Below, in pieces: positions 49,936-59,796 of a stretch of 64,000 nt of DNA. The translations under genes were made by a program, and so were the position numbers. The DNA comes from Clostridium carboxidivorans P7 (lineage in GTDB: Bacteria > Bacillota > Clostridia > Clostridiales > Clostridiaceae). The stretch lies in NCBI RefSeq assembly GCF_001038625.1, contig NZ_CP011803.1, positions 4,526,001 through 4,590,000 on the forward strand, given 5' to 3'. The notes under the pieces were generated by a model. That model was not told the DNA's origin, made no database searches, and saw only the letters and a program-made list of their open reading frames with translations. Position 1 is the stretch's first letter. Each line of letters opens with the position of its first letter.

Positions 49936-51165
49936 TTGTTTCATGAAATACTAGTAATTGGCGGTGGGGCTTCTGGGATTATGGCTTCTATTGCCTTAAA
50001 AGACATGGGAAAAGACATAGGACTAATAGAAGGTTCTAATAGAATAGGTTCTAAAATATTAACTACAGGAAATGGTAGATGTAATATAACTAACAAAAAC
50101 ATTAATTATTCAAGGTACCATAGTAAAAATCCAGAATTTTATAATCATGTTTTAGATAAATTCACAGTAGATGATACCATAAATTTCTTTTACTCCTTAG
50201 GTCTTCCACTTACTGAATTAGATGATGGTAAACTTTATCCATTGTCTCTTCAAGCATCTTCAGTGCTTGATATATTGCGAATGGCATTAGACGATCGTAG
50301 TGTTCCTATTTATCAAAATCAAAAAGTAAAGACCATAAAAAAGTCATCTTCAGATTTTAAAGTACTTTTACAATCTGGGGAGACTTACGAATGTAAAAAA
50401 CTTATTTTATGTTGTGGTGGAAAATCTGCCCCTAATACGGGTTCTGATGGCTCTGGCTTTGAATTAGTCCAAAGATTACACCATAGCATAATAACCCCTG
50501 TTCCGTCGCTTGTACAGCTTAAATTAAAGTATAATCACCTAAAGGCTTTATCAGGAGTAAAATTTAATGGTTTTGCGGAAATATATGTAGATGACGCTCC
50601 TAAAAGAAAAGAATTTGGAGAAATATTATTTACGGACTACGGAATATCTGGTCCCCCTATTCTTCAAATAAGTGGTATTGCTTCACGTGCACTAGCTAAA
50701 GGCAAAGAAGTAAGACTTACTATAGATATGATGCCAAACTTCAATAAAGAAGCTCTAATAGAATTTTTAGAAAACCATTGGGCATTGTTTAGCTACAGAA
50801 GTATATTTGATTCGTTTATAGGACTAATAAACAAAAAAATTATTCCTACTCTTTTGAAAGAAGCATCCATAACTAATATACATAAACCTTGCTGCGAACT
50901 TACATGGAAAGAGAAAGATAAAATATTTTTTCTTCTGAAAAATTGGGACTTTACAGTATATGATACCAATTCATTTAAAAACTCTCAGGTAACCTCTGGA
51001 GGCATAAATACAGAAGAAGTGAATTCAAAAACTTTAGAATCTAAAATAGTTAGCAACTTATTTTTTGCTGGTGAAATACTAGATGTTGATGGAGATTGCG
51101 GCGGTTTTAATCTTCAATGGTGTTGGAGTTCAGGTTTTATAGCTGCTAAAAGTGCTGCTGAGTAA
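49936..51165 (+). CDS. NAD(P)/FAD-dependent oxidoreductase, HI0933/BaiN family
   Basis: 409 residues from a TTG at 49936, which has SD AAGGGGAG about 9 nt upstream; an in-frame TTG at 49927 abuts that SD and is less likely. FAD motif ILVIGGGASGIMASIALKDMG, then KILTTGNGRCNITN, and C-terminal FAGEILDVDGDCGGFNLQWCWSSGF, both diagnostic. The C-terminal motif is characteristic of the group containing bile-acid reductase BaiN; the substrate here is unknown. Confidence 0.9.
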   Translation: MFHEILVIGGGASGIMASIALKDMGKDIGLIEGSNRIGSKILTTGNGRCNITNKNINYSRYHSKNPEFYNHVLDKFTVDDTINFFYSLGLPLTELDDGKLYPLSLQASSVLDILRMALDDRSVPIYQNQKVKTIKKSSSDFKVLLQSGETYECKKLILCCGGKSAPNTGSDGSGFELVQRLHHSIITPVPSLVQLKLKYNHLKALSGVKFNGFAEIYVDDAPKRKEFGEILFTDYGISGPPILQISGIASRALAKGKEVRLTIDMMPNFNKEALIEFLENHWALFSYRSIFDSFIGLINKKIIPTLLKEASITNIHKPCCELTWKEKDKIFFLLKNWDFTVYDTNSFKNSQVTSGGINTEEVNSKTLESKIVSNLFFAGEILDVDGDCGGFNLQWCWSSGFIAAKSAAE

Positions 51166-51177
51166 AAAATCAGCAGC

Positions 51178-51930
51178 TTATTTTTCATTTTTCCAAAGTG
51201 TTTCTATTAAAGCTAATTCTTTATCTTCTTCATCTACTATTTTATGCAAACATACAAAACCTTCTTCTTTTTTATCTATTTGGGTTAATACTTTTATCAT
51301 AGCACCATAAGTTGTTTCTTTTTCATAAGCTATAATTATATCTACAATTTTACAATTAGTAACTATATCTAAAGGTACTGTTTCAACTGCCCAATCTACA
51401 TACTTTACATTGTTTACATGCCTATTTGTATCTATATCACTATATCTTACACTAAATACTTTTTCACTATCTACCCTTTCTTGTTTTCGAATTTTCTTTA
51501 CACTTAAAGGTTTATTATCCTCTTTACTAAGTCCAAAAGCCTCATACATATCCTCTGTTACTGTCATAGCTTTTCTTCTTTCTGTATTTATTAGAAACCA
51601 TATAGAACTAGCATCAGCTATAATATTCCCCCTTGAATCAAATACTTGAAAACTTCTATAGGCATAAAACTTTCTAAAGGATTCAGGAATAGTTTTAACT
51701 TTTACTTTTTCCCTGTATAAAGGATACCTATAAATATGTATATTCCATTTATACAGCACCCAAGCAACCTTTTTACTCTTCATGTAATCTAAACCTATAC
51801 CAATATCTTCAGATTGCATAGTACAAGCATCTTCTAAATAGTTCATAAGACTTGTTAATAATAATTTCTTATTACAATCTATTTCATAATATTGAATTTC
51901 GTATTGCTTCTCTGTCTCTACTTTTTTCAT
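51178..51930 (-). CDS. Acyl-ACP thioesterase
   Basis: 250 residues with two hot-dog halves. The N-terminal half holds EIQYYEIDCNKKLLLTSLMNYLEDACTMQSEDIG. The C-terminal half contains VRYSDIDTNRHVNNVKYVDWAVE, the N/H catalytic set of FatA/B-type enzymes. It would release free fatty acids from ACP. It is not linked to the fab operon. SD GGAGGAA precedes the ATG. Confidence 0.9.
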   Translation of the reverse strand: MKKVETEKQYEIQYYEIDCNKKLLLTSLMNYLEDACTMQSEDIGIGLDYMKSKKVAWVLYKWNIHIYRYPLYREKVKVKTIPESFRKFYAYRSFQVFDSRGNIIADASSIWFLINTERRKAMTVTEDMYEAFGLSKEDNKPLSVKKIRKQERVDSEKVFSVRYSDIDTNRHVNNVKYVDWAVETVPLDIVTNCKIVDIIIAYEKETTYGAMIKVLTQIDKKEEGFVCLHKIVDEEDKELALIETLWKNEK

Positions 51931-51984
51931 TTCACATTCCTCCTTTGGGTTTTAATCTAATAACATTATATCGTAAATTATAAA

Positions 51985-52013
51985 AAAAACCCTATGCAAA
52001 GCATAAGGTTTTT
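51985..52013 (-). terminator. Terminator after purA
   Basis: On the minus strand AAAAACCTTATGC / GCATAGGGTTTTTT, with one G-U pair. Confidence 0.83.
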
Positions 52014-52046
52014 CATAATGTTCATTATTTACTTAATTTTTACTAA

Positions 52047-53354
<1,308 letters not shown>

Positions 53355-53458
53355 TTAAGCTAAACATTATTTAACTAATACTCAGCTTTACTATATAAAT
53401 GTATTTATGACAATTAAAAATAAGATTACTGATTTTTTAAGGCTAATCCTACTATCTT

Positions 53459-53487
53459 ATGGTATCAAAAGTATAAGTTTCAGTCAA
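53459..53487 (-). promoter_or_regulatory. Possible purA promoter
   Basis: Minus strand TTGACT, 17-nt spacer, TACCAT, about 125 nt before the purA start. The -10 is weak. No riboswitch-like structure was recognised in the leader. Confidence 0.4.
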
Positions 53488-53592
53488 CAACAAATACGAA
53501 TATTTTAACTTTAAAACTTAATAAAATTCGTTTTAACTTTTCTGATTTATCAATTATATTCTTCCAAAACATATTTAACTTTACATTATAAA

Positions 53593-53626
53593 AAAATTAG
53601 AAGGGAATGAAATCCCTTCTAATTTT
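53593..53626 (-). terminator. Terminator after the DUF3006 gene
   Basis: Arms AAAATTAGAAGGGA / TCCCTTCTAATTTT abut the stop codon. Confidence 0.88.
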
Positions 53627-53836
53627 CTACTTCCATAAATCTTCTGTCAAGCTTTCTATGTTATTTTTTCTTTTTTCTGTTTCAACATAATTTACTGTTA
53701 TTACATCTCCTATATTTATTACATATCCTTCTTCAGCTTCTTTAGGAATTTTGTTTTTCTCTATATTTATCATTTTCATATTTTCTAGCTCTACTACTGC
53801 AAATTCCCCTTCAAATCTGTCAATAATTCCTGTCAT
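53627..53836 (-). CDS. DUF3006 domain protein
   Basis: 69 residues from the preferred ATG at 53836 (MTGIIDRFEGEFAVVE), which has SD GAGGTG; an in-frame ATG at 53878 lacks one. The small all-beta pattern (FAVVELENMKMINIEKNKIP...GDVITV) is typical of DUF3006 proteins, of unknown function. It lies 41 nt downstream of the histidine kinase stop, on the same strand. Confidence 0.8.
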   Translation of the reverse strand: MTGIIDRFEGEFAVVELENMKMINIEKNKIPKEAEEGYVINIGDVITVNYVETEKRKNNIESLTEDLWK

Positions 53837-53877
53837 ATAAAACACCTCATTTTTAATAATATTGTTATATTTAAGCA

Positions 53878-55512
53878 CTATAATAGATATAAAAATAATG
53901 CTTCCCTATCTATATTATTTTGCCTATTTACAATATTTAAATCACTTTCATCTTTTTTAACTATTTTATACACAGTTTGCAGCAATTCTTCTACATTGAA
54001 AGGTTTTGATATATATTCATCCATACCTAACCCTAAAAAATGTTCTTTATCTCCTTTTAGTGCATAAGCTGTAAGAGCTATAATTGGTATATGTTTATCA
54101 TTGCCTTCTTCAGATTTTCTTATAAATTTAGTTGCTTGAACACCATCCATTATAGGCATCTGTATATCCATAAGAATTAAATCATATTGTTTTGTTTTTA
54201 ACACATTTAATGCTTCTTGTCCATTATTTGCAATATCACATATATGTCCATATTTTTTAAATAAATTATACATTACAATTTGACTAGCCTTATCATCCTC
54301 TACAATTAAAATATTTAACTTTTTATTTATCCTTTTAACTTTATCTTTTCTATCATCTATATTTATAATTGTAGACTTTCCACACTTTTGCAAAAACAAA
54401 TTAAATGAAAATAAAGTTCCAACATCTTTTCTACTTTTTACTTCTATTTTTCCATTCATTAATTCTACTAGTCCTTTGCATATACAAAGTCCCAATCCTG
54501 TACCAGTAGGTTTTTTAGTATAAGTTTTATTTTCTATTTGGCTAAAGTTTGTAAACAATTTACCAATATCTTTTTTGTCTATACCTATACCTGTGTCTTT
54601 TACATAAAACTTAAGGTTTACTTTTTTATCAATAGTTTCTCCCTTTTCAATTATAAGGGACACTGTTCCATACTTCGTAAACTTTATTGCATTATCTATG
54701 AGATTATCTAGTATTTGTTTTAATTTTATAGGATCACCTATTAATATTTCTGGAATTGCATCATCCATTTTAGATTTGAATTCTAATTTGTTATCTAAAG
54801 CCTTCATAGTGCTTATTCTTACAATTTCATTGTATAATTCCTTAAAATTAAATTCTACGCTTTCAACTTTCATCTTTCCTGAATTTATCTTAGAAAAATC
54901 CAATATACTATTTACTATATCTAAAAGCTTTAATGCACTAGATTTTACTAACTTTAAATTTTCCTTTTGTTCTAATGTTAAATCTGTCATTATAGTTAAA
55001 TCCGTCATACCTATTATTCCATTAATAGAAGTTCTGATTTCATGACTTATATTTGCCAAAAATATTCCTTCGTTTATGCTATTACTTTCTATAACCTTTT
55101 TTTCATCTTTCAGCTTATTTATACTTAATTTGTAATTGCTAACATCCTGTATAAATATAATCTTTTTAGCTATTTCAATATCTTTTATATAATTAACTGT
55201 AACCTCTAAATATTTAGTATAATCTTCTGTTATAATCTCATATTCACACTTTTTTTCTATATCGTTTTCATCTGATTTTAATAAGTTTTGGCTGACTTTA
55301 TCCATTATCCTTTGTAAATGATATCCTAAATCTAGATCATGAAATATATTTAGTGCTTTACTATTTAGTTCGATAATCTTATCATTTTCATCTAATAATA
55401 TTGCACCACATGGAAGACTTTCATATATTTTCATATACATACTCTCGCTAAAATTGTAATTTGTCTTTGAATCCAAAACTATTACATCCCCCTTTTTTGG
55501 TTCATTTAACAA
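53878..55512 (-). CDS. Hybrid sensor histidine kinase/response regulator
   Basis: 544 residues starting at a TTG with SD GGGGG. A PAS-like sensor covers about 25-135, without any membrane segment, so it is cytoplasmic. The HisKA box is FLANISHEIRTSINGIIGMTDL (His near 156). ATPase motifs are LIDNAIKFTKYG, DTGIGID and GTGLGL. The receiver domain (residues ~400-520) has LIVEDDKAS, DLILMDIQMPIMDG (phospho-Asp) and ISKPFN. No output domain is present. Signal and partner are unknown. Confidence 0.9.
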   Translation of the reverse strand: MLNEPKKGDVIVLDSKTNYNFSESMYMKIYESLPCGAILLDENDKIIELNSKALNIFHDLDLGYHLQRIMDKVSQNLLKSDENDIEKKCEYEIITEDYTKYLEVTVNYIKDIEIAKKIIFIQDVSNYKLSINKLKDEKKVIESNSINEGIFLANISHEIRTSINGIIGMTDLTIMTDLTLEQKENLKLVKSSALKLLDIVNSILDFSKINSGKMKVESVEFNFKELYNEIVRISTMKALDNKLEFKSKMDDAIPEILIGDPIKLKQILDNLIDNAIKFTKYGTVSLIIEKGETIDKKVNLKFYVKDTGIGIDKKDIGKLFTNFSQIENKTYTKKPTGTGLGLCICKGLVELMNGKIEVKSRKDVGTLFSFNLFLQKCGKSTIINIDDRKDKVKRINKKLNILIVEDDKASQIVMYNLFKKYGHICDIANNGQEALNVLKTKQYDLILMDIQMPIMDGVQATKFIRKSEEGNDKHIPIIALTAYALKGDKEHFLGLGMDEYISKPFNVEELLQTVYKIVKKDESDLNIVNRQNNIDREALFLYLL

Positions 55513-55754
55513 TTTAATTACCCCCTTATAATTTATCCAATATAAAGTACTTCCTCAATTTTTGAAGCTTAACCTGAATGACTTTATTTATAATATTGCT
55601 TCAAAATATATGTATTTAATATTTTGAAATTAAAATAATGTGATAACAAACTAAAAATGATTTACTTTTAACTAGTTTTTACAATATTGATTTGTTTTTT
55701 TGAACTGATAAGCTATTAACCCTATTGTTTTTAATTATAATACAGTTAGAAAAA

Positions 55755-55797
55755 AATTCAACACATTTTCATATATTAATGTGTTGAATTTACATAT
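55755..55797 (-). terminator. Terminator after the PEPCK/HPr-kinase-like gene
   Basis: Arms AATTCAACACATT / AATGTGTTGAATT, followed on the minus strand by TTTTTT. The remainder of 55513-55754 shows nothing recognisable. Confidence 0.82.
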
Positions 55798-55806
55798 GTT
55801 TAAACT

Positions 55807-57543
55807 TTATAAACTTTTAATTTGCTCTAATAATTTAACGGCAGCCTTTTTAGGTCCTTCTTTTTCCTTACCATTTACACCCAAACACGTTCTCAATTGA
55901 CCAACTTTTATTCCTGTTTCAAAAAATTTATTAAAGTATTCGTAAATAAGTTTATCTGTATCTTCTACTTTTTGTGCTGGTCCAAATGGATTTGCAAAAT
56001 AGGTCTCTACAAGCCCTCTCTCTGTGGTAGTTCCCTTTGCCATTCTTCTTCCTGATCTAAATACATCTATGGCTGTATCAATATTTGTAAAAAACTCCAA
56101 CTCTTCGCCTTCTTCATAATTATTAGCATAAAGTAGTAAGTCTATAGGGTATCCTTTTGTAATTTCCTTGTAGCTTGCCACAGGAATAACAAGTCTTGCA
56201 TTTATCTTATCTGGATTCATAAATATACTTCTATCAATTTCTTTAAATGCATATCCTGCATCTAAATCATCTAACCTTACAAATGCACCTATCTCCGTAC
56301 CAAATCCTAAAGGTTTCTCATTTTCATTTAATTTAATAACACCCATATCATCAAAAATTATGGTCATATCACTTATATAGTTATCACTTAGTTCTCTAAA
56401 CGCCTCTAAACTTTCTGATTTTCCAGCTCCGCTATCTCCCATTATAACAACATTAGCTTCTTTATTGTTTTTAGTTATTATATTAACCATAGCCCCATGT
56501 ATTGGCAAATACCCTCTTTTTATCATTATTAAATTATGAAGAGTTAGTGTCATTTTTTTCATGTAACCGAAATAATCTATGCTTTCCATGTAATTTATAT
56601 ATCCAAGCATTATGTCATTTTCTTTATCATCATAAAATATTGTTTGCATATCTTCATTATTATCTCTAACACCAAATACATACACTATATCAGGTTTTTT
56701 TCCTCTATACTCATCTTCTTTAGCTAATTCAAAAAGGTTACAAAGTGTTACTCCATGAGCCATAAAGTCTCTATGAAAATATATATATGCTAACAACTCT
56801 CCTACTTTTGCAGGATAACAAAACCAATGATCTACATTTATAGAGCAATTTTTTAATGGATTTTCATGACACTCTGTAAACATACCATCTCTCTTATTCT
56901 TTTTAGGATATGTTATAAATGGAGGATCAACTATTATAGATTCTATAAACGGTATTTTATTTAAGCATTCATAACCACTTGGATAAGGCCATTTTATATC
57001 ATTTAAAATAAGTCCTGCATTTCCACCAGCCGGAAGTTGTCTATACACCTTAGGCTTTTCTCCTATAACATTTTCTTCTACTTTTCTATAAGTATTTAAA
57101 ATAAGCTTTGAAAATTCATTATTTGCATCTATAAAACTTACACTTTGAAGACCTTCACCTACTTTGTTATTTTGAACTATAGTATATCTTTCTATTTTTC
57201 TCCAGAAACCATATAGTCCTTCTATAAAAGATATAAACTTATCTTTATCCCCTAAAAATTTATCATACTTCTCACTGAACTTTTTTATCTCATCAGCATC
57301 CAAAACCATAAGTAATTTTAGTATATTTGTAATCTCTTTGGATATTTCTTTTACATCATTACTATTTATAGAACCTTTAATATATTTATATATATTGCTT
57401 TCCTTATTTTTTATTTTGGACATATAAGCTTCTAAAACAGTTTTAAACCCTTTGCTTCCCAATAATTTTTCTGGAGTATTACAATATTTTGCCGTAAAAT
57501 TAACCATAGCTTTACCATTACTTAAAGAAAATTCTTTTTGCAT
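55807..57543 (-). CDS. P-loop kinase of the PEP carboxykinase/HPr kinase superfamily
   Basis: 578 residues from the ATG at 57543, with SD AAGGGGATG; an ATG at 57591 is in frame but lacks one. The nucleotide loop VVIMGDSGAGKSESLEAFRE (about 385) is like HPr kinase (GxSGxGKSE) rather than classical PEPCK. Then come TIIFDDMGVIK, ERGLVETYFANPFGPAQ and a long N-terminal region with HENPLKNCSINVDHWFCYPA. Proteins of this type are annotated as PEPCK-like in clostridia, but neither activity is proven. Confidence 0.7.
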   Translation of the reverse strand: MQKEFSLSNGKAMVNFTAKYCNTPEKLLGSKGFKTVLEAYMSKIKNKESNIYKYIKGSINSNDVKEISKEITNILKLLMVLDADEIKKFSEKYDKFLGDKDKFISFIEGLYGFWRKIERYTIVQNNKVGEGLQSVSFIDANNEFSKLILNTYRKVEENVIGEKPKVYRQLPAGGNAGLILNDIKWPYPSGYECLNKIPFIESIIVDPPFITYPKKNKRDGMFTECHENPLKNCSINVDHWFCYPAKVGELLAYIYFHRDFMAHGVTLCNLFELAKEDEYRGKKPDIVYVFGVRDNNEDMQTIFYDDKENDIMLGYINYMESIDYFGYMKKMTLTLHNLIMIKRGYLPIHGAMVNIITKNNKEANVVIMGDSGAGKSESLEAFRELSDNYISDMTIIFDDMGVIKLNENEKPLGFGTEIGAFVRLDDLDAGYAFKEIDRSIFMNPDKINARLVIPVASYKEITKGYPIDLLLYANNYEEGEELEFFTNIDTAIDVFRSGRRMAKGTTTERGLVETYFANPFGPAQKVEDTDKLIYEYFNKFFETGIKVGQLRTCLGVNGKEKEGPKKAAVKLLEQIKSL

Positions 57544-57690
57544 AAAAACACATCCCCTTATTTTGAAATTTACATTTGCATTTTCCTTCACTATTAAGTG
57601 ATATTTATAATTATATCACATATTTATGAAATTTTTATACACATAGGCTTTCATTTTGCATCAAGTAATCCTTTTTACATGATTAAATAT

Positions 57691-57732
57691 AAAAGCCCCT
57701 AACTTATATTATTCAAAGCTAGAGACTTTAAT
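57691..57732 (-). terminator. Terminator downstream of the integrated island (minus strand)
   Basis: Minus-strand arms AAAGTCTCTAGCTT / AAGTTAGGGGCTTT pair fully with G-U pairs and are followed by TTATATTT. It probably served the tRNA-Thr transcript before the island inserted. The gap 57592-58003 holds only this, the att repeat and AT-rich DNA. Confidence 0.65.
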
Positions 57733-57789
57733 TGTTATAAAAAATATTAACTTATATATAATTATAAATACATTATCTAATTAATATAA

Positions 57790-57836
57790 TGGTGCTCCTA
57801 ACAGGATTCGAACCTGCGGCCTACTGATTACGAATC
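57790..57836. repeat. Attachment-site repeat: 47-nt copy of the 3' part of tRNA-Thr(CGT)
   Basis: Exact match to 61878-61924 (TGGTGCTCCTAACAGG ... TACGAATC), spanning CCA, acceptor 3' strand, T-arm and anticodon arm. The copy lacks the D-arm and 5' acceptor strand and is not a functional tRNA. It marks the far end of a tRNA-integrated element. Confidence 0.9.
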
Positions 57837-58003
57837 CGTTAGGGTAGATTTTACTATATTATTTACAGTTATATTTTGTTAAATTCTATAAGTAATTAAA
57901 CTCACATATGTTATATCTAATATCATAGAATTATATTATTATAAAGCATAATAGGTGTATTTTTATATAAATATATATATGTTTTTAATTAAATTTAAAT
58001 ACC

Positions 58004-58642
58004 TTATAAGTTATCATCAAGCGTAGCTGCAACATGTTGAACTGTATTATTCTCTAGTGAAGTTCCAAAATACGAAGTAGGATCTAATAAAGTTTCTGTC
58101 ATATCCCTAATAATACTTATATAAACTGAGTAATTAGTTTTACTATGTTTTTTATCTATCTTTGATAAAAAAACATATGGTTCTATAAATGAATTTGTCT
58201 CCATAATAACGCTTTTATGATATTTTTTTTTAGATTCATTACTTTCATGTGCAATATAATTCCTAATATATTTCATCTTATTATAATAAGTACTAAAATT
58301 TGAATCTGAAAATACTAATGAGAATGGATCATTGCCATCTCTAAAAATATACTTTGATAATTGTGGAATCTTCTCTGAATAATCAATAAATGAACTCCTT
58401 TTATTAATTAAAATTCCTTCAAGATGTTTTTCATCAATAAACTCTAATTTTCTTTGAGGTATATATCCTTTAGAACTACCTTTTCCAACAGAATAGTTTA
58501 CAAATAATTGCGTTAAGAATAGATCAAACTTTACAAATACCTTAAAAAATGCCAATTCGTATAGTTTATTATTACTGCTACCTAATTTACTTAATTCACT
58601 GTCCCAAAAATTGATTTCATCAATAACAATTGAGTTATCCAT
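58004..58642 (-). CDS. HEPN-domain protein (MAE_28990/MAE_18760-like), predicted ribonuclease
   Basis: 212 residues from the ATG at 58642, SD GGAAGTG. The HEPN active motif R-N-x3-H is IRNYIAHESN (Arg127, His132 from this start), set in a helical protein of typical HEPN size. The N-terminus NFWDSELSKLG and LAFFKVFVKFDLFLTQLFVNY fit MAE_28990-type HEPN proteins. Those are found beside DUF262 genes and are predicted to cleave RNA in defence. The ATG overlaps the DUF262 stop by 8 nt, so translation is coupled and a complex or toxin-antitoxin-like pairing is likely. Activity is inferred. Confidence 0.75.
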   Translation of the reverse strand: MDNSIVIDEINFWDSELSKLGSSNNKLYELAFFKVFVKFDLFLTQLFVNYSVGKGSSKGYIPQRKLEFIDEKHLEGILINKRSSFIDYSEKIPQLSKYIFRDGNDPFSLVFSDSNFSTYYNKMKYIRNYIAHESNESKKKYHKSVIMETNSFIEPYVFLSKIDKKHSKTNYSVYISIIRDMTETLLDPTSYFGTSLENNTVQHVAATLDDNL

Positions 58643-59732
58643 TGATATCACTTCCAATAAAATTACACAATATACTAACCCTTATAATTCTTTCTGCTTG
58701 AGATGTAGTTCTAGTTCTATGCATTTGTTCAAATTTAACCATTTTCTGCAACATATTTTTATCATATAATTCTTCGTGAGTAAATCTTTCATAATATGAT
58801 TCAAATTCCGTTAATTTTAAAATGAGTGAACCTATATTATTATCGATATTTCCTACGGAATATTTTTCTATCCTGTTGATTTCTAAGTTAGGTATACCAA
58901 ACATCATGTGAGTTATTACTGCAAATAATGTATAAAAGTAGTTTTTTCTATGAAAATAGCTTGTACTATATTTATCATCATCAAAAATTTTTTTTATTGT
59001 ATATAAAACACGTTCTAATTTAGATTCTACATCTTGTTGTTCTTTAAATTCTTCATCATTATCTTCATAATAACTATCTATTTTTGTTTGGTTTTCGGTA
59101 ATTATTCCATCAATTATTAGTGCAATTAATCCTGATAAATATTCAATATCTAACATTCTAGATAGTTGTTTATCGCTAAACATATTAATATCTATAAAAA
59201 ACTTACGCCATTTAGCAGCCATTCTATAAACAAAAACTTTAAACTCTCCCCAATACTTTGCATTTCTTAATTCCTGTCTATTTAAAGCCATATTGTTTGT
59301 ATTCAACCTTGCAAACATATCATAAATAATTGAATCTTCTTTGATTTTTATGATTTCAACAGGTAATTCATACATTAGAAAATCTTCTTTTAATTCATCA
59401 TCAAGATCATCATAAGTCATATTTCCTAACTCCTCGTTATGAGAGCTAAGTATAGAAAAATCATCATTTATAAATTCAAGTATAGTCCTAAGACGTTGCT
59501 GGCCATCTATGACTTCTCTTATAGTTTTTCTAGTTTTTGTATCAATAACCTGTCTTATGGCGACTTGAGGAACTGGTAATCCTCTTAAAATAGTATCAAT
59601 TAAATATGATTTAGCTTTAAGATTCCATACCGAATTTCTTTGATATTTGGGCGATATTTCCAACTCTCCTGCTTCATACCAATTTATAAAGTCATTTAAA
59701 TTATAAATTTTTGTTTCCTTGAGCTTTGACAT
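58635..59732 (-). CDS. DUF262 domain protein (GmrS/ParB-like nuclease fold)
   Basis: 365 residues. The N-terminal DUF262 domain has ISPKYQRNSVWNLKAKSYLIDTILRGLPVPQ and the signature EVIDGQQRLRTILEF (DGQQR, residues 76-80), which in related GmrS/DndB/ParB-like proteins binds or hydrolyses nucleotides. The C-terminal DUF1524 HNH nuclease of GmrSD is absent. It is the middle gene of the island operon and overlaps the HEPN gene. SD AGGAGGT. The likely role is sensor or NTP-dependent controller of the HEPN effector (inference). Confidence 0.88.
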   Translation of the reverse strand: MSKLKETKIYNLNDFINWYEAGELEISPKYQRNSVWNLKAKSYLIDTILRGLPVPQVAIRQVIDTKTRKTIREVIDGQQRLRTILEFINDDFSILSSHNEELGNMTYDDLDDELKEDFLMYELPVEIIKIKEDSIIYDMFARLNTNNMALNRQELRNAKYWGEFKVFVYRMAAKWRKFFIDINMFSDKQLSRMLDIEYLSGLIALIIDGIITENQTKIDSYYEDNDEEFKEQQDVESKLERVLYTIKKIFDDDKYSTSYFHRKNYFYTLFAVITHMMFGIPNLEINRIEKYSVGNIDNNIGSLILKLTEFESYYERFTHEELYDKNMLQKMVKFEQMHRTRTTSQAERIIRVSILCNFIGSDING

Positions 59733-59796
59733 AATCTACCTCCTAATTATTATTTAAAATAGTAATTTTAATTATAGCATATGTAAATTAACACTA

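Noticed and set aside
54970-55010. Apparent in-frame repeat MTDLTIMTDLT in the hybrid kinase
   Set aside because: The spacing after the phospho-His is the normal length for HisKA domains, so no duplication is needed to explain it.
57790-57840. A second tRNA-Thr gene
   Set aside because: Only the 3' part is present; D-arm and 5' acceptor strand are missing, so it is an attachment-site remnant.
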